DNA of 37,199 bases. It comes from a virus. Made by a program: the position numbers and the translations under genes. Where the stretch lies: positions 1 to 37,199 of IMG/VR virus record IMGVR_UViG_3300017739_000034; one strand, written 5' to 3'. This document shows, one piece after another, positions 1 through 6,949 of the stretch. A model generated the notes under the pieces. That model had not been told where the DNA came from, did no database searches, and saw nothing but the letters and a program-made list of their open reading frames with translations. Every line of letters begins with the position of its first letter. The stretch's first letter is position 1.

Positions 1-27
1 AACGACGGTTACGTCGGGAGTGACTGA
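1..27 (+). CDS. possible 3' end of an upstream gene (partial)
   Basis: Frame 1 reads NDGYVGSD and then stops (TGA at 25-27). The gene would begin outside the window, so identity cannot be judged. Frame 2 also stays open to a stop at 29-31, so this is only a guess that an upstream reading frame ends here. The same bases form a small hairpin (CGACG/CGTCG), so the stretch could instead belong to the RNA element that follows. Confidence 0.2.
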   Translation, partial: NDGYVGSD

Positions 28-180
28 ATAAACTTACTGGCATATAGCTAGTTAAGGTGATGAGACACAGGTGGTGCTGCTACGAAAGTAGAATCGATTT
101 ACCAATCGGGTCTCAGGCAAGAATGTTTTTACTCTGTAGTAATGCCCATTCTTTGTTGGTATACAGGATTCCAACCTCCC
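3..180 (+). ncRNA. candidate multi-helix structured RNA
   Basis: Several perfect helices can be drawn in order. CGACG 3-7 pairs with CGTCG 12-16. TGAGAC 61-66 pairs with GTCTCA 110-115 and encloses two hairpins, CTAC/GTAG (80-83, 88-91) capped by a GAAA tetraloop and CGATT/AATCG (95-99, 104-108), giving a three-way junction. AAGAATG 119-125 pairs with CATTCTT 147-153, with TTACT/AGTAA (129-133, 138-142) nested inside. GTTGG 155-159 pairs with CCAAC 171-175. GGGAG 16-20 could close the whole with CTCCC 176-180, though it shares base 16 with the first hairpin. No reading frame fits the stretch and a terminator lies just downstream. It does not fold as a tRNA. Cyanophages are known to carry structured RNA motifs (for example manA and wcaG classes); I cannot assign this to one. 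The strand is inferred from the terminator. Confidence 0.35.
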
Positions 181-187
181 TCTATAT

Positions 188-195
188 TATAAATA
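188..195 (+). promoter_or_regulatory. late-promoter-like box TATAAATA
   Basis: Exact match to the T4 late -10 consensus TATAAATA, recognised in T4-like phages by RNA polymerase carrying gp55, which this window encodes. Transcription would begin near 201-204, so the RNA would start almost at the base of the hairpin at 205-221. It would serve the small genes from 248. Confidence 0.5.
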
Positions 196-204
196 AAATT
201 AATA

Positions 205-227
205 GGACTCATTAGCAGTCCTTTTTT
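205..227 (+). terminator. intrinsic terminator hairpin
   Basis: GGACT (205-209) pairs with AGTCC (217-221) across a 7-nt loop, followed directly by six T. This is a classical though short factor-independent terminator. It would end transcription coming through the structured region to its left. It also lies within the first bases of the transcript predicted from the late box at 188-195, where it might instead act as a 5' stabilising hairpin. Confidence 0.6.
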
Positions 228-247
228 AATACCTCAAATTTTAATAC

Positions 248-547
248 ATGTTATCTACCGCTTATCGCCTTCGACTAGAAGGCATATGTAAATCTATTGC
301 AGCAGGAACTGAAGTAAGTATAGACGATATGATATGGGCACAGAAACTAGCAAAAGCAAATACGTCTGCACGCGGTATGTTAAGTACAGCAAGACGTATG
401 AATACGAATCCAGATGATTCTTTTCTTAACGGTCTGAATATTGGTGACCCCGATTCAGGCAACCACCGTAGGGGTTTCTTTAATCCAGAAGAAGTAGTAG
501 ACTGGTTTCATCAAGAACGTTCAGATGATTGGAGGCAACGCGACTAA
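248..547 (+). CDS. conserved-type small phage protein, function unknown
   Basis: A 99-residue soluble protein with no signal peptide or membrane segment. The N-terminal half looks helical and basic (STAYRLRLEGICKSI) and the C-terminus is acidic and aromatic (EEVVDWFHQERSDDWR). I do not recognise a family. It is the first gene after the late-type promoter and terminator at 188-227, and its stop (TAA) overlaps the next start by one base, so the three genes to 956 are likely one transcript. No strong Shine-Dalgarno sequence is visible. Confidence 0.7.
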   Translation: MLSTAYRLRLEGICKSIAAGTEVSIDDMIWAQKLAKANTSARGMLSTARRMNTNPDDSFLNGLNIGDPDSGNHRRGFFNPEEVVDWFHQERSDDWRQRD

Positions 548-750
548 TGAACACACAAGCAATGTCAGCACAATTTGGTGCTATTGATTTATCGGACATA
601 GAAGAACAGAGAAATCGAATTCCAGATTTGGAAAGAAAGGAAATGAATCTTTTATCTGATGCAATGAGGATTGAACTTAAACAAGTTATTAATGAAGTTC
701 TGGACGAGAGAGAACGAACAAGACCATTTGGTGGACTTGGGGGTAAGTAA
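547..750 (+). CDS. small hypothetical protein
   Basis: A 67-residue, highly charged and probably helical protein (segment RKEMNLLSDAMRIELKQVI). I chose ATG 547 because it forms a TAATG overlap with the previous stop; an upstream ATG at 529 would overlap the previous gene by 19 nt. The stop overlaps the next ATG by one base. No family recognised. The glycine-rich end (FGGLGGK) is unremarkable. Confidence 0.6.
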   Translation: MNTQAMSAQFGAIDLSDIEEQRNRIPDLERKEMNLLSDAMRIELKQVINEVLDERERTRPFGGLGGK

Positions 751-956
751 TGTTAGCAACAATCCTACTATTCAGTTGTATTCCATTTGTGACTGTCACT
801 CTATACTTTGGTACTAGGGGAGGATACTATGATACTGATGCCTATGATGGACATGGTACAGCACACAAAGTACTCTTAGATGATGAACCAAAAGTATACT
901 GGTCAAGTGAAGCATTAGATCAGTTAGAAATGCTCCAGAAGAAAGAGACTAAATAA
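750..956 (+). CDS. small single-pass membrane protein
   Basis: A 68-residue protein whose N-terminus is a hydrophobic segment (LATILLFSCIPFVTVTLYF, residues 2-20), followed by a polar, acidic tail ending in KKETK. This suggests an inner-membrane anchored peptide with the tail on one side. Start and stop are tightly coupled to the previous gene (TAATG). The stop codon overlaps a late-promoter-like CTAAATA box that would serve the next gene. Function unknown. Confidence 0.6.
   Translation: MLATILLFSCIPFVTVTLYFGTRGGYYDTDAYDGHGTAHKVLLDDEPKVYWSSEALDQLEMLQKKETK
949..955 (+). promoter_or_regulatory. late-promoter-like box CTAAATA
   Basis: CTAAATA overlaps the stop of the preceding gene and lies about 20 nt before the start at 976. 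The same form occurs before the structural gene at 36508. A gp55-type late promoter for the oxygenase and tail-tube genes is plausible, but the motif is short and can occur by chance. Confidence 0.35.
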
Positions 957-975
957 TAAAAGAGAATGACTTATT

Positions 976-1566
976 ATGATCACTGACATCAGATATGATG
1001 GGTTCATAGGTATCTTTGATACGGAATATGATACTCAACCCTTGATTGATTATTGGGAATACCAAAACAAAGTGGGATCTACATTTAAACGTAAAGGTTT
1101 ATTTGGTAGGGAACGCAAAGCACATGCTCGTAAAGATACATGTCTTGCCACTGAAGATTTTATGTTGGATCACAACTGCGGTTATCAGTGGATGCGCGAA
1201 TATAATGAAGTTACTGGTAGATGCCTTGAAGAATACATTGATCAGTTTGAACATCTTCTACATTATAGATATCAACAAGTATATCTGAATGTACAAAAGA
1301 CTTTACCACAGCAAGGATATCATAGTTGGCATTCAGAAGATGGTTCTTTAGGATGTAATCGTCGGATCCTTGCCACTATGATGTATCTTAATGATATTGC
1401 TGAAGGTGGTGAAACTGAATTTCTATATCAGTCTTTGAGATACAAACCCAAACGAGGACAGTTTCTTATCTGGCCAGCAGGTTTTACTCATGTTCACAGA
1501 GGTAATCCTCCTTTGTCTGGTGAGAAATACATTTCTACATCATGGTTAGAAAATATAAACGCATAA
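976..1566 (+). CDS. 2OG-Fe(II) oxygenase (prolyl-4-hydroxylase-like)
   Basis: A 196-residue protein with the features of a 2-oxoglutarate/Fe(II)-dependent dioxygenase. A metal-binding H-x-E pair is at H119/E121 (YHSWHSEDG). The conserved GGETEF turn is near 144-149. A distal histidine in FTHVHRG is probably H174, and a basic 2OG-binding residue follows at K184 (GEKYISTSW). Such enzymes hydroxylate proteins, nucleic acids or small molecules; the substrate cannot be read from sequence. T4-like cyanophages commonly carry several. It sits directly upstream of a tail-tube-family gene, separated by 1 nt, so it may be expressed late and could modify a virion protein (inference). It is one of three such enzymes here (also 17040 and 26600). 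Confidence 0.85.
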   Translation: MITDIRYDGFIGIFDTEYDTQPLIDYWEYQNKVGSTFKRKGLFGRERKAHARKDTCLATEDFMLDHNCGYQWMREYNEVTGRCLEEYIDQFEHLLHYRYQQVYLNVQKTLPQQGYHSWHSEDGSLGCNRRILATMMYLNDIAEGGETEFLYQSLRYKPKRGQFLIWPAGFTHVHRGNPPLSGEKYISTSWLENINA

Positions 1567-1567
1567 C

Positions 1568-2128
1568 ATGTCTGCACAAAACTGGTATCAAGAACAATTA
1601 ACGAACAAGAACTTTCTATCTCCAATTGGATTTGTATTCCTTTTGGAGAAAGCAAGGAAGGTTTCGTTTTTATGTCAGCGAGCAAGTATCCCAGAACTTA
1701 ATGTTGGTGATATCCAAATACCTACTAGAGGATTAGTTCGTGTTCCCATCGAAGGTAACATTGACTATGGAGACTTAACTCTAGAGTTTATTGTTGATGA
1801 AGATCTAAGAAATTATATGGAGATTCATAACTGGTTGCGTGCATTGGGTACTCCTGATAATGTTGGGGAGAGAACTTCATGGATGCAGGCAAACAGTGAT
1901 AGAACATTTAATGACAGAGGATCTAAAGTATCTGATGGCACATTACAAGTATTGAACAATAATAATATCGCAAACTTTGATGTAGTGTTTGAAGAGATGT
2001 TTCCAGTCAGTCTATCAACTCTGGACTTCAACGTTACGAATACAGATACAGATTATCTTACAGCAAGTGTTACTTTCAAATATCTTCTTTACGAGATCAG
2101 AAACACTAACCAACGTACTAGACGATGA
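1568..2128 (+). CDS. tail tube family protein (gp19/gp54-like)
   Basis: A 186-residue protein with the pattern of contractile-tail tube proteins: an N-terminal 'SPIGFVFLLEKARKVSFLCQ' strand pair, then 'RASIPELNVG', an 'IEGNIDYGDLTLEFIVDEDL' beta region and the 'MEIHNWLRALG' helix. In T4, gp19 forms the tail tube and gp54 is its paralogue that starts tube assembly on the baseplate. Position next to uvsY and uvsW, where T4 keeps its baseplate/hub genes, makes a tube-initiator or baseplate tube role possible, but the length (186) is closer to gp19 than to gp54. It overlaps the next start by 4 nt (ATGA). Confidence 0.7.
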   Translation: MSAQNWYQEQLTNKNFLSPIGFVFLLEKARKVSFLCQRASIPELNVGDIQIPTRGLVRVPIEGNIDYGDLTLEFIVDEDLRNYMEIHNWLRALGTPDNVGERTSWMQANSDRTFNDRGSKVSDGTLQVLNNNNIANFDVVFEEMFPVSLSTLDFNVTNTDTDYLTASVTFKYLLYEIRNTNQRTRR

Positions 2129-2520
2129 AATTTGAGTACAAGTTTGAACATCATTGGGGTGGTGAAGATAACTGGTATACTAAATCTAAGAGATGGGCAA
2201 AGAAACAAAACCCAACCATGTCCTTAATTGCATCAATTTTTATAGAATGGTTGCATAAATGGTGGATTGATGGTAAAATACAAATGGTCCTTGACGACGT
2301 TGATCGCCAAGTTGACTTAATACATTCCCAATGGGAGGCAAATGACAGAGAACTCACCCCACACACAGTGGAGACAGGAGTATTTGGAGATGAAGGGTGG
2401 TCTATCTCAATCACAAATCCGATTGTTGAAAGAAGGACCGAACCAACTGTCTCAGGCATGGTTACTCCAAGCGATGCACAACGATTACAAGCAAATGAAG
2501 GGGATCAAAGAAACCCCTAG
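2125..2520 (+). CDS. hypothetical protein, possible baseplate/hub-related
   Basis: A 131-residue protein with a basic, tryptophan-rich N-terminal half (HHWGGEDNWYT, FIEWLHKWWID) and a polar C-terminus. The start overlaps the tail-tube gene by 4 nt. In T4 the uvsY neighbourhood contains genes 25, 26 and 51 (baseplate wedge, hub and chaperone), so a baseplate role is reasonable by position only. The last 179 nt are shared out of frame with the next gene, so one of the two may be an artefact, or the C-terminal third of this protein may be overprinted. Family not recognised with certainty. Confidence 0.6.
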   Translation: MKFEYKFEHHWGGEDNWYTKSKRWAKKQNPTMSLIASIFIEWLHKWWIDGKIQMVLDDVDRQVDLIHSQWEANDRELTPHTVETGVFGDEGWSISITNPIVERRTEPTVSGMVTPSDAQRLQANEGDQRNP

Positions 2521-2587
2521 TAAAGAAAGTGGTGTCCAGACATCAATGAAAGAATGGTTTCAAAACAATAAAGAGCAAGGATCATAA
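2342..2587 (+). CDS. small helical protein overlapping the previous gene
   Basis: An 81-residue, glutamine- and charge-rich, probably alpha-helical protein (SQSQIRLLKEGPNQLSQAWL). The ATG is preceded by GGGAGG ending 3 nt upstream, an acceptable though close ribosome-binding site. Its stop overlaps the uvsY start by one base, the coupling seen throughout this genome, which supports it being real. It shares 179 nt with the end of the preceding gene in another frame. Function unknown; a small hub-assembly protein is possible from the context. Confidence 0.55.
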   Translation: MTENSPHTQWRQEYLEMKGGLSQSQIRLLKEGPNQLSQAWLLQAMHNDYKQMKGIKETPSKESGVQTSMKEWFQNNKEQGS

Positions 2588-3015
2588 TGAATCTGGAAAA
2601 ACTGCAGGAACTGTGGAAGACAGATTGTCAGATCGATACTGATTTGTATTGTGAAGAGTCAATCAAGATTCCACAGTTACATCAAAGGTATTTGGAATTT
2701 TATAATACATACTCTCTTATGAAGAAAGAGAAAGAGGGTACGTTAAATGCATTAAAGAAAGATAAATGGTTGTACTATAAAGGAAAGGCATCATCTCAAA
2801 TCTACAAAGAGATGCCATTTGATTTAAAACTTACTACTAAAGAAGAGATCTGGATGTTCATCGATGCAGATGAAGACGTCCGCAAGTTACGTTATAAGAT
2901 TGATTATATTGATCAAGTATTATATTTCTTGGAAAATGTTCTGAAACAAATCAATACTAGGAACTTTCAAATCAAGAATGCTATTGAATGGACTAAGTGG
3001 AAAGAAGGTTCTTAA
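2587..3015 (+). CDS. uvsY: UvsY recombination mediator
   Basis: A 142-residue protein resembling T4 UvsY (137 residues): an N-terminal 'LEKLQELWKTDCQID' helix, a central 'KDKWLYYKGKA' segment matching T4's conserved lysine/tyrosine region, and a C-terminal 'NVLKQINTRNFQIKNAIEW' like the T4 end 'IKSRGFAIKHIQDM'. In T4, UvsY helps UvsX displace gp32 from single-stranded DNA and nucleates the recombination filament. UvsX is encoded at 25603 in this window. It is followed by uvsW after a 36-nt gap, as part of the same recombination cluster. Confidence 0.88.
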   Translation: MNLEKLQELWKTDCQIDTDLYCEESIKIPQLHQRYLEFYNTYSLMKKEKEGTLNALKKDKWLYYKGKASSQIYKEMPFDLKLTTKEEIWMFIDADEDVRKLRYKIDYIDQVLYFLENVLKQINTRNFQIKNAIEWTKWKEGS

Positions 3016-3051
3016 TACTCTGATACATAGTGTAGTGAAGTAAACTCACCT

Positions 3052-4524
3052 ATGTCAATGGATCTTAAGATCAAGAAGAAGAATGAAGTATATCTTAAGG
3101 TTCAAGCAGAACCTCATATAAATTACGAGTTATCGGATTTCTTTACCTTCGAGGTTGAGTCTGCAAAGTTTATGCAGAAGCAAAGAAGGTGGAAAGGATG
3201 GGATGGAAAGATAAGATTATACTCTCCTGCTACAGGGGAGATCTATTGTGGTCTCTATGATTATTTGGTTGACTACGCAAAGAAGAAGGGATACGAGTAT
3301 GAGACGGAGACCGATGAGAATTTTGGTCATCCCGAAGATGTGAATAAGTTTGTGACTCCTGAGGCAGTTGCAGGTTATATGAAATCACTGAATCTTCCTG
3401 TGAAGGTACGCGACTACCAATATCAAGCAGTATACGAATGCCTGAGATACAACAGACGACTCCTATTGTCGCCAACTGCAAGCGGGAAATCCTTGATGAT
3501 TTATTCATTGGTTAGGTATCATGAAAAGTTAGACAGAAGAATTCTAATTGTTGTTCCCACGACGTCTCTTGTTGAGCAAATGTACAAAGACTTTGAATCC
3601 TATGGATGGAAAGCGTCTGACTATTGCCACAAAATATACGCGGGGCAAGAAAAATACACGAATCATGAAGTAGTAATCACCACTTGGCAGAGTATTTACA
3701 AGGAACCTAGTCAATGGTTTAGCAAATTTGATGTCGTGATCGGTGACGAGGCGCACCAATTCAAAGCTAAATCTCTTACTTCTCTTATGGGTAAGTTGCA
3801 TAACTGTAAGTATAGGTATGGATTTACAGGGACACTTGATGGTGCAAATGTAAATCAGTTAACTCTAGAAGGATTGTTTGGTAGATGTACACAAGTAACA
3901 AGAACTAACGAGTTAATGAAGCAAGGATATATTGCAAAACTGAAAGTTAAAATTGTATTATTGAAGCACGAAGAACAACTCTTCGAGGGGTATCAGGATG
4001 AGATGAGTTATCTTGTAGAGCATGAAGGACGGAATAGATTCATCCGTAACCTTGCTGCAGATCTAAAAGGAAATACATTGATCCTCTTTAACTATGTAGA
4101 GCGTCATGGGGAACCTTTGTTTAACTTGATAAATAGTCATGTGGAACGTCCAGTACATTTCGTTCACGGTGGTGTAGACGTTGAAGATCGAGAAGAGATT
4201 CGACAACTTACTGAAGTGTCTGACGATGCTATCATCATTGCCAGTTACGGAACGTTCTCTACAGGGATTAATATCAAAAACTTGCATAATGTAATTTTTG
4301 CTTCTCCTTCAAAATCAAGAGTCAGGAACTTACAGTCCATTGGGCGAGTATTAAGGAAAGGAGAAAACAAATCACAAGCGACTTTGTATGATATTGCGGA
4401 TGACATTTCTACTGATCGTGGAAATAACTATACTTTAAATCATCTATTAGAACGAGTGAAAGTATACAATGAAGAAAAATTTAATTATGAAATTATAGAC
4501 GTAAAACTAAAAGCCTATGATTAA
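3052..4524 (+). CDS. uvsW: UvsW DNA/RNA-DNA helicase
   Basis: A 490-residue superfamily 2 helicase. Visible motifs are Walker A 'SPTASGKSL' near residue 140, the DEAH box in 'VVIGDEAHQFKA' near 232, motif III 'GFTGTLDG', and motif VI 'QSIGRVLRKGENK'. Length and order fit T4 UvsW (about 500 residues), including the small N-terminal DNA-binding domain ('RRWKGWDGKIRLY'). UvsW unwinds R-loops and branched recombination intermediates, which shuts off origin-dependent replication and drives fork reversal. It lies just after uvsY and overlaps the next gene by 8 nt. Confidence 0.93.
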   Translation: MSMDLKIKKKNEVYLKVQAEPHINYELSDFFTFEVESAKFMQKQRRWKGWDGKIRLYSPATGEIYCGLYDYLVDYAKKKGYEYETETDENFGHPEDVNKFVTPEAVAGYMKSLNLPVKVRDYQYQAVYECLRYNRRLLLSPTASGKSLMIYSLVRYHEKLDRRILIVVPTTSLVEQMYKDFESYGWKASDYCHKIYAGQEKYTNHEVVITTWQSIYKEPSQWFSKFDVVIGDEAHQFKAKSLTSLMGKLHNCKYRYGFTGTLDGANVNQLTLEGLFGRCTQVTRTNELMKQGYIAKLKVKIVLLKHEEQLFEGYQDEMSYLVEHEGRNRFIRNLAADLKGNTLILFNYVERHGEPLFNLINSHVERPVHFVHGGVDVEDREEIRQLTEVSDDAIIIASYGTFSTGINIKNLHNVIFASPSKSRVRNLQSIGRVLRKGENKSQATLYDIADDISTDRGNNYTLNHLLERVKVYNEEKFNYEIIDVKLKAYD

Positions 4525-4960
4525 CCATGTAAAACACGACGAAGATTTCTTTGGCATTTTTAAAATGACCAATGGAGAAGAAGTGCTATCTCGCGCTGTG
4601 ATCACAGTAGATCAAAATGAATCACTTATCTTTTTACAAGATCCAGTAATGGTTCATGTAATGACAAAACCTATGAGTGAAACTAAGATGGTGCGTGGAG
4701 TTGGATTTGTCAAATGGCAACAACTCTCTGATGAGGAATTCTTTGTAGTGAAAGAAAAAGATGTAGTGTGCATCGCCACCATGAGCAGAGAGGTTCAACT
4801 TTTGTATGAAGGTTACCTCATGACTGAAAATGGAGTCAAACCAACGTCGCACAAGGCAGGGTACCACATCAAACCAGATAAATCTATCGGATACGTTGGT
4901 AACACTGATGACTATAGAGAAAAACTAGAAGATCTATTTAAAGCTACTGATAACCCTTGA
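4517..4960 (+). CDS. conserved phage protein with Sm/Hfq-like N-terminal pattern
   Basis: A 147-residue protein starting with a strand-rich segment (DFFGIFKMTNGEEVLSRAV) of the 'effect of modification plus GEEV' type seen in small Sm-like phage proteins. A second block follows with 'VGFVKWQQLSDEEFFVV', and the C-terminus is polar. Two proteins further on (22365 and 22711) have a similar plan. The function is not known; RNA binding would be the expectation for an Sm-like fold, which is inference only. It overlaps uvsW by 8 nt and is followed by the gp55 promoter region. Confidence 0.65.
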   Translation: MINHVKHDEDFFGIFKMTNGEEVLSRAVITVDQNESLIFLQDPVMVHVMTKPMSETKMVRGVGFVKWQQLSDEEFFVVKEKDVVCIATMSREVQLLYEGYLMTENGVKPTSHKAGYHIKPDKSIGYVGNTDDYREKLEDLFKATDNP

Positions 4961-4987
4961 ACCCTTACAGTGTTATTGTACTCGTAA

Positions 4988-5015
4988 TTGACATTCCTGT
5001 CAAGTATGCTATAAT
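4988..5015 (+). promoter_or_regulatory. sigma70-type promoter with extended -10, upstream of gp55
   Basis: A perfect TTGACA -35 (4988-4993), 16-nt spacer, and a perfect TATAAT -10 (5010-5015) preceded by TGC, giving an extended -10. This is a strong host-type promoter, so the late sigma gene can be read by the unmodified host polymerase. The -35 is also the left arm of an inverted repeat (TTGACA-TTCC-TGTCAA, 4988-5003), so an operator may overlap it. Confidence 0.8.
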
Positions 5016-5036
5016 AACAACAGCACTTAAACACAT

Positions 5037-5510
5037 ATGAAGCGAGTCGCCAAGAAAAAACAACACTACGTTGATAACCAAAAGTTCCTAGCAGCAATCG
5101 TCGAATACAAACGACGTGTCGATGTTGCTAAAGAAAAGGGACTGGATAAACCTCGTGTCAACGATTATATTGGCGGTTGCTTTCTTAAGATTGCAAATCA
5201 TCTGTCATTCCGTCCTAACTTTATCAACTATATGTACAAGGACGATATGATTTGTGATGGTATTGAAAATTGCATTCAATATATTGACAACTTCAATCCT
5301 GAAAAATCCAAGAACCCTTTTGCATACTTCACACAGATTGTATACTATGCATTCCTGAGACGAATTGCTAAAGAGAAACGGCAGATGGACATCAAAGATA
5401 AGATCATTGACAAGTATGGATACTCAGATGTATTCTCAGTTGACGGATCAGCAACAACCGACTATAATAGTATCAAATCTAATATCCAAGTAAAAACTCG
5501 TCGTCAATGA
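5037..5510 (+). CDS. 55: gp55 late-transcription sigma factor
   Basis: A 157-residue minimal sigma factor. It contains 'VNDYIGGCFLKIANHLSFR', then 'MICDGIENCIQYIDNFNPEK' and 'NPFAYFTQIVYYAFLRRI', the sigma region 2-like core found in T4 gp55 (185 residues) and its cyanophage homologues. The C-terminus is basic. gp55 replaces the host sigma and recognises the TATAAATA-type late -10 box; full activity also needs the gp45 clamp, encoded at 12641. It has its own host-type promoter at 4988-5015. No clear gp33 gene is seen in this window. Confidence 0.9.
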   Translation: MKRVAKKKQHYVDNQKFLAAIVEYKRRVDVAKEKGLDKPRVNDYIGGCFLKIANHLSFRPNFINYMYKDDMICDGIENCIQYIDNFNPEKSKNPFAYFTQIVYYAFLRRIAKEKRQMDIKDKIIDKYGYSDVFSVDGSATTDYNSIKSNIQVKTRRQ

Positions 5511-5683
5511 TGTCATTTATTACTCGTTACTGGTCAGGTAAGACTGGTACACCTGTAGAAGAAATCCGAAGAATTGCTGAAGAAGAACTCAAAGCAAAGT
5601 TTCAATATCAAGAAGTCATCAATTCCGATGGTTCCTTGCACCACCGCATTATGATTACCTATGAAAATACTCCTGATAACTGA
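5510..5683 (+). CDS. small conserved-type protein between gp55 and gp47
   Basis: A 57-residue protein reading MSFITRYWSGKTGTP, then a charged helix (EEIRRIAEEELKAKF) and the end 'HHRIMITYENTPDN'. It begins on the A of the gp55 stop (TGATG) and its last 23 nt overlap the gp47 start at 5661. The tight coupling at both ends and the sensible composition argue that it is real. Function unknown. Confidence 0.65.
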   Translation: MSFITRYWSGKTGTPVEEIRRIAEEELKAKFQYQEVINSDGSLHHRIMITYENTPDN

Positions 5684-6692
5684 TCAGCATTTCGGTGTCA
5701 GAGGAGACAATCAACACTTTATCAATCACTATAAAAAGTTTTATGGTAAGGTGGTGATTCCTTTTATCAAAGCATCGGGTATTAAAGATATTGTTTGTCT
5801 AGGAGATACGTTTGATAAACGTAGATCTATCAATTTTATGTCTCTGGACGAGGCAAAGAAAATGTGGTTTGATCCTATTGACCAACTGGGATGTAGGATG
5901 ACTATGCTTGTTGGTAATCATGACATTTACTACAAGAATACTTTGCGGGTGAATGCTGCAACTCAAATCTTAGGTGACTATGATTTTAAAGTTGTTGAAC
6001 AACCAACTGAACTGGAGTATGACGGTCTGAAGATCCTTATGCTTCCATGGATTTGTGATGACAATCGCGATGAAGTCTTTAATATTGTAGCATCAACTGA
6101 TGCGAAAGTATGTATGGGTCACTTAGAACTGAATGGTTTTGAGGCACACCCAGGTCATGTCATGGAAAGTGGCATGGATAAAACTTTATTCGATAAGTTC
6201 AAACGTGTGTTCAGTGGACACTATCATCAGAAATCTACCAAAGGTAATGTTAGTTACCTAGGCAACCCTTATCAACTATATTGGAATGACTACGGATGCA
6301 AAAGGGGGTTTCACGTTTTTGATACGGATACTCTTAAGACTACTTTTTATAGGAATCCCTTTGACACTTTTCATAAATTGTATTATAATAATGGAGTTAG
6401 TATCCCAGAGTCAACAGAACTCGAAGGAGGTTTTGTAAAACTAATCGTTGAAGAAAAAGGCGATTACCAAAAGTTTGACTACACAGTCAAGCAACTACAA
6501 AACATCGGTCTTGGAGATCTTAAGATTGTCGAAGACCTTAGTGCTGAACTAGAGTGTTCGGATACTACCCTTGAAACAGAGGACACTATGACGTTACTTG
6601 AATCATACATAGATGAGATAGAACTAAAAGTCAATAAGACTAATATCAAATCTGTAATGAGATCTTTATACGTCGAAGCGTCTGAACTTTAA
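5661..6692 (+). CDS. 47: gp47 recombination nuclease subunit (SbcD/Mre11-like)
   Basis: A 343-residue calcineurin-like phosphoesterase. The metal-binding motifs are in order: 'TDQHFGVRGD' near 7-16, 'CLGDTFDKRR' near 46-55, 'VGNHDIYY' near 86-93, 'MGHLELNG' and 'FSGHYHQK' near 183-190. T4 gp47 is 339 residues. With gp46 it forms the Mre11/Rad50-type complex that resects DNA ends for recombination-dependent replication. A small gene (6692-6949) lies between it and gp46. The start overlaps the preceding small gene by 23 nt. Confidence 0.94.
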   Translation: MKILLITDQHFGVRGDNQHFINHYKKFYGKVVIPFIKASGIKDIVCLGDTFDKRRSINFMSLDEAKKMWFDPIDQLGCRMTMLVGNHDIYYKNTLRVNAATQILGDYDFKVVEQPTELEYDGLKILMLPWICDDNRDEVFNIVASTDAKVCMGHLELNGFEAHPGHVMESGMDKTLFDKFKRVFSGHYHQKSTKGNVSYLGNPYQLYWNDYGCKRGFHVFDTDTLKTTFYRNPFDTFHKLYYNNGVSIPESTELEGGFVKLIVEEKGDYQKFDYTVKQLQNIGLGDLKIVEDLSAELECSDTTLETEDTMTLLESYIDEIELKVNKTNIKSVMRSLYVEASEL

Positions 6693-6949
6693 TGTTTGTT
6701 TTAACCGAAGTTGGTACTGGTGGTGTCTATGCTTGCACTAATAAGGAAAAGCAGAAAACCGTAACTGTCTTTGAAAACGAAGACGATGCTGAACGGTATG
6801 CTATTCTATTAGAAGCAAATGATTACCACAAAGAACTTGAACTCATGGAAGTTGATCCTGAGATCATTGCCATGAACTGCGTTAACTACAACTATAAGTT
6901 TACAATCATTAAATCTAACGAACTGATCGTACCTATTATTAAAGAATGA
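6692..6949 (+). CDS. DUF3110-like protein
   Basis: An 85-residue protein with the hallmark of the cyanobacterial/plant DUF3110 family: 'VFENEDDAERYAILLEAND' followed by 'ELMEVDPEIIAMNC' and a final 'YNYKFTII'. The function of DUF3110 is not known. The gene is squeezed between gp47 and gp46, overlapping gp47 by 1 nt and gp46 by 4 nt. This placement within the nuclease operon suggests a role connected with the gp46/47 complex, or merely a stable passenger (inference). Its cyanobacterial family supports a cyanophage origin. Confidence 0.72.
   Translation: MFVLTEVGTGGVYACTNKEKQKTVTVFENEDDAERYAILLEANDYHKELELMEVDPEIIAMNCVNYNYKFTIIKSNELIVPIIKE

Noticed and set aside
56-92. Hammerhead ribozyme core (GTGATGA ... 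CGAAA)
   Set aside because: The core would need CTGATGA and a helix between the two blocks; the first base is G and the intervening sequence does not pair. GAAA is better explained as a tetraloop closed by CTAC/GTAG.
155-180. tRNA T-arm-like sequence (GGATTCCAACC)
   Set aside because: No acceptor, D-arm or anticodon arm can be drawn on either strand around it.
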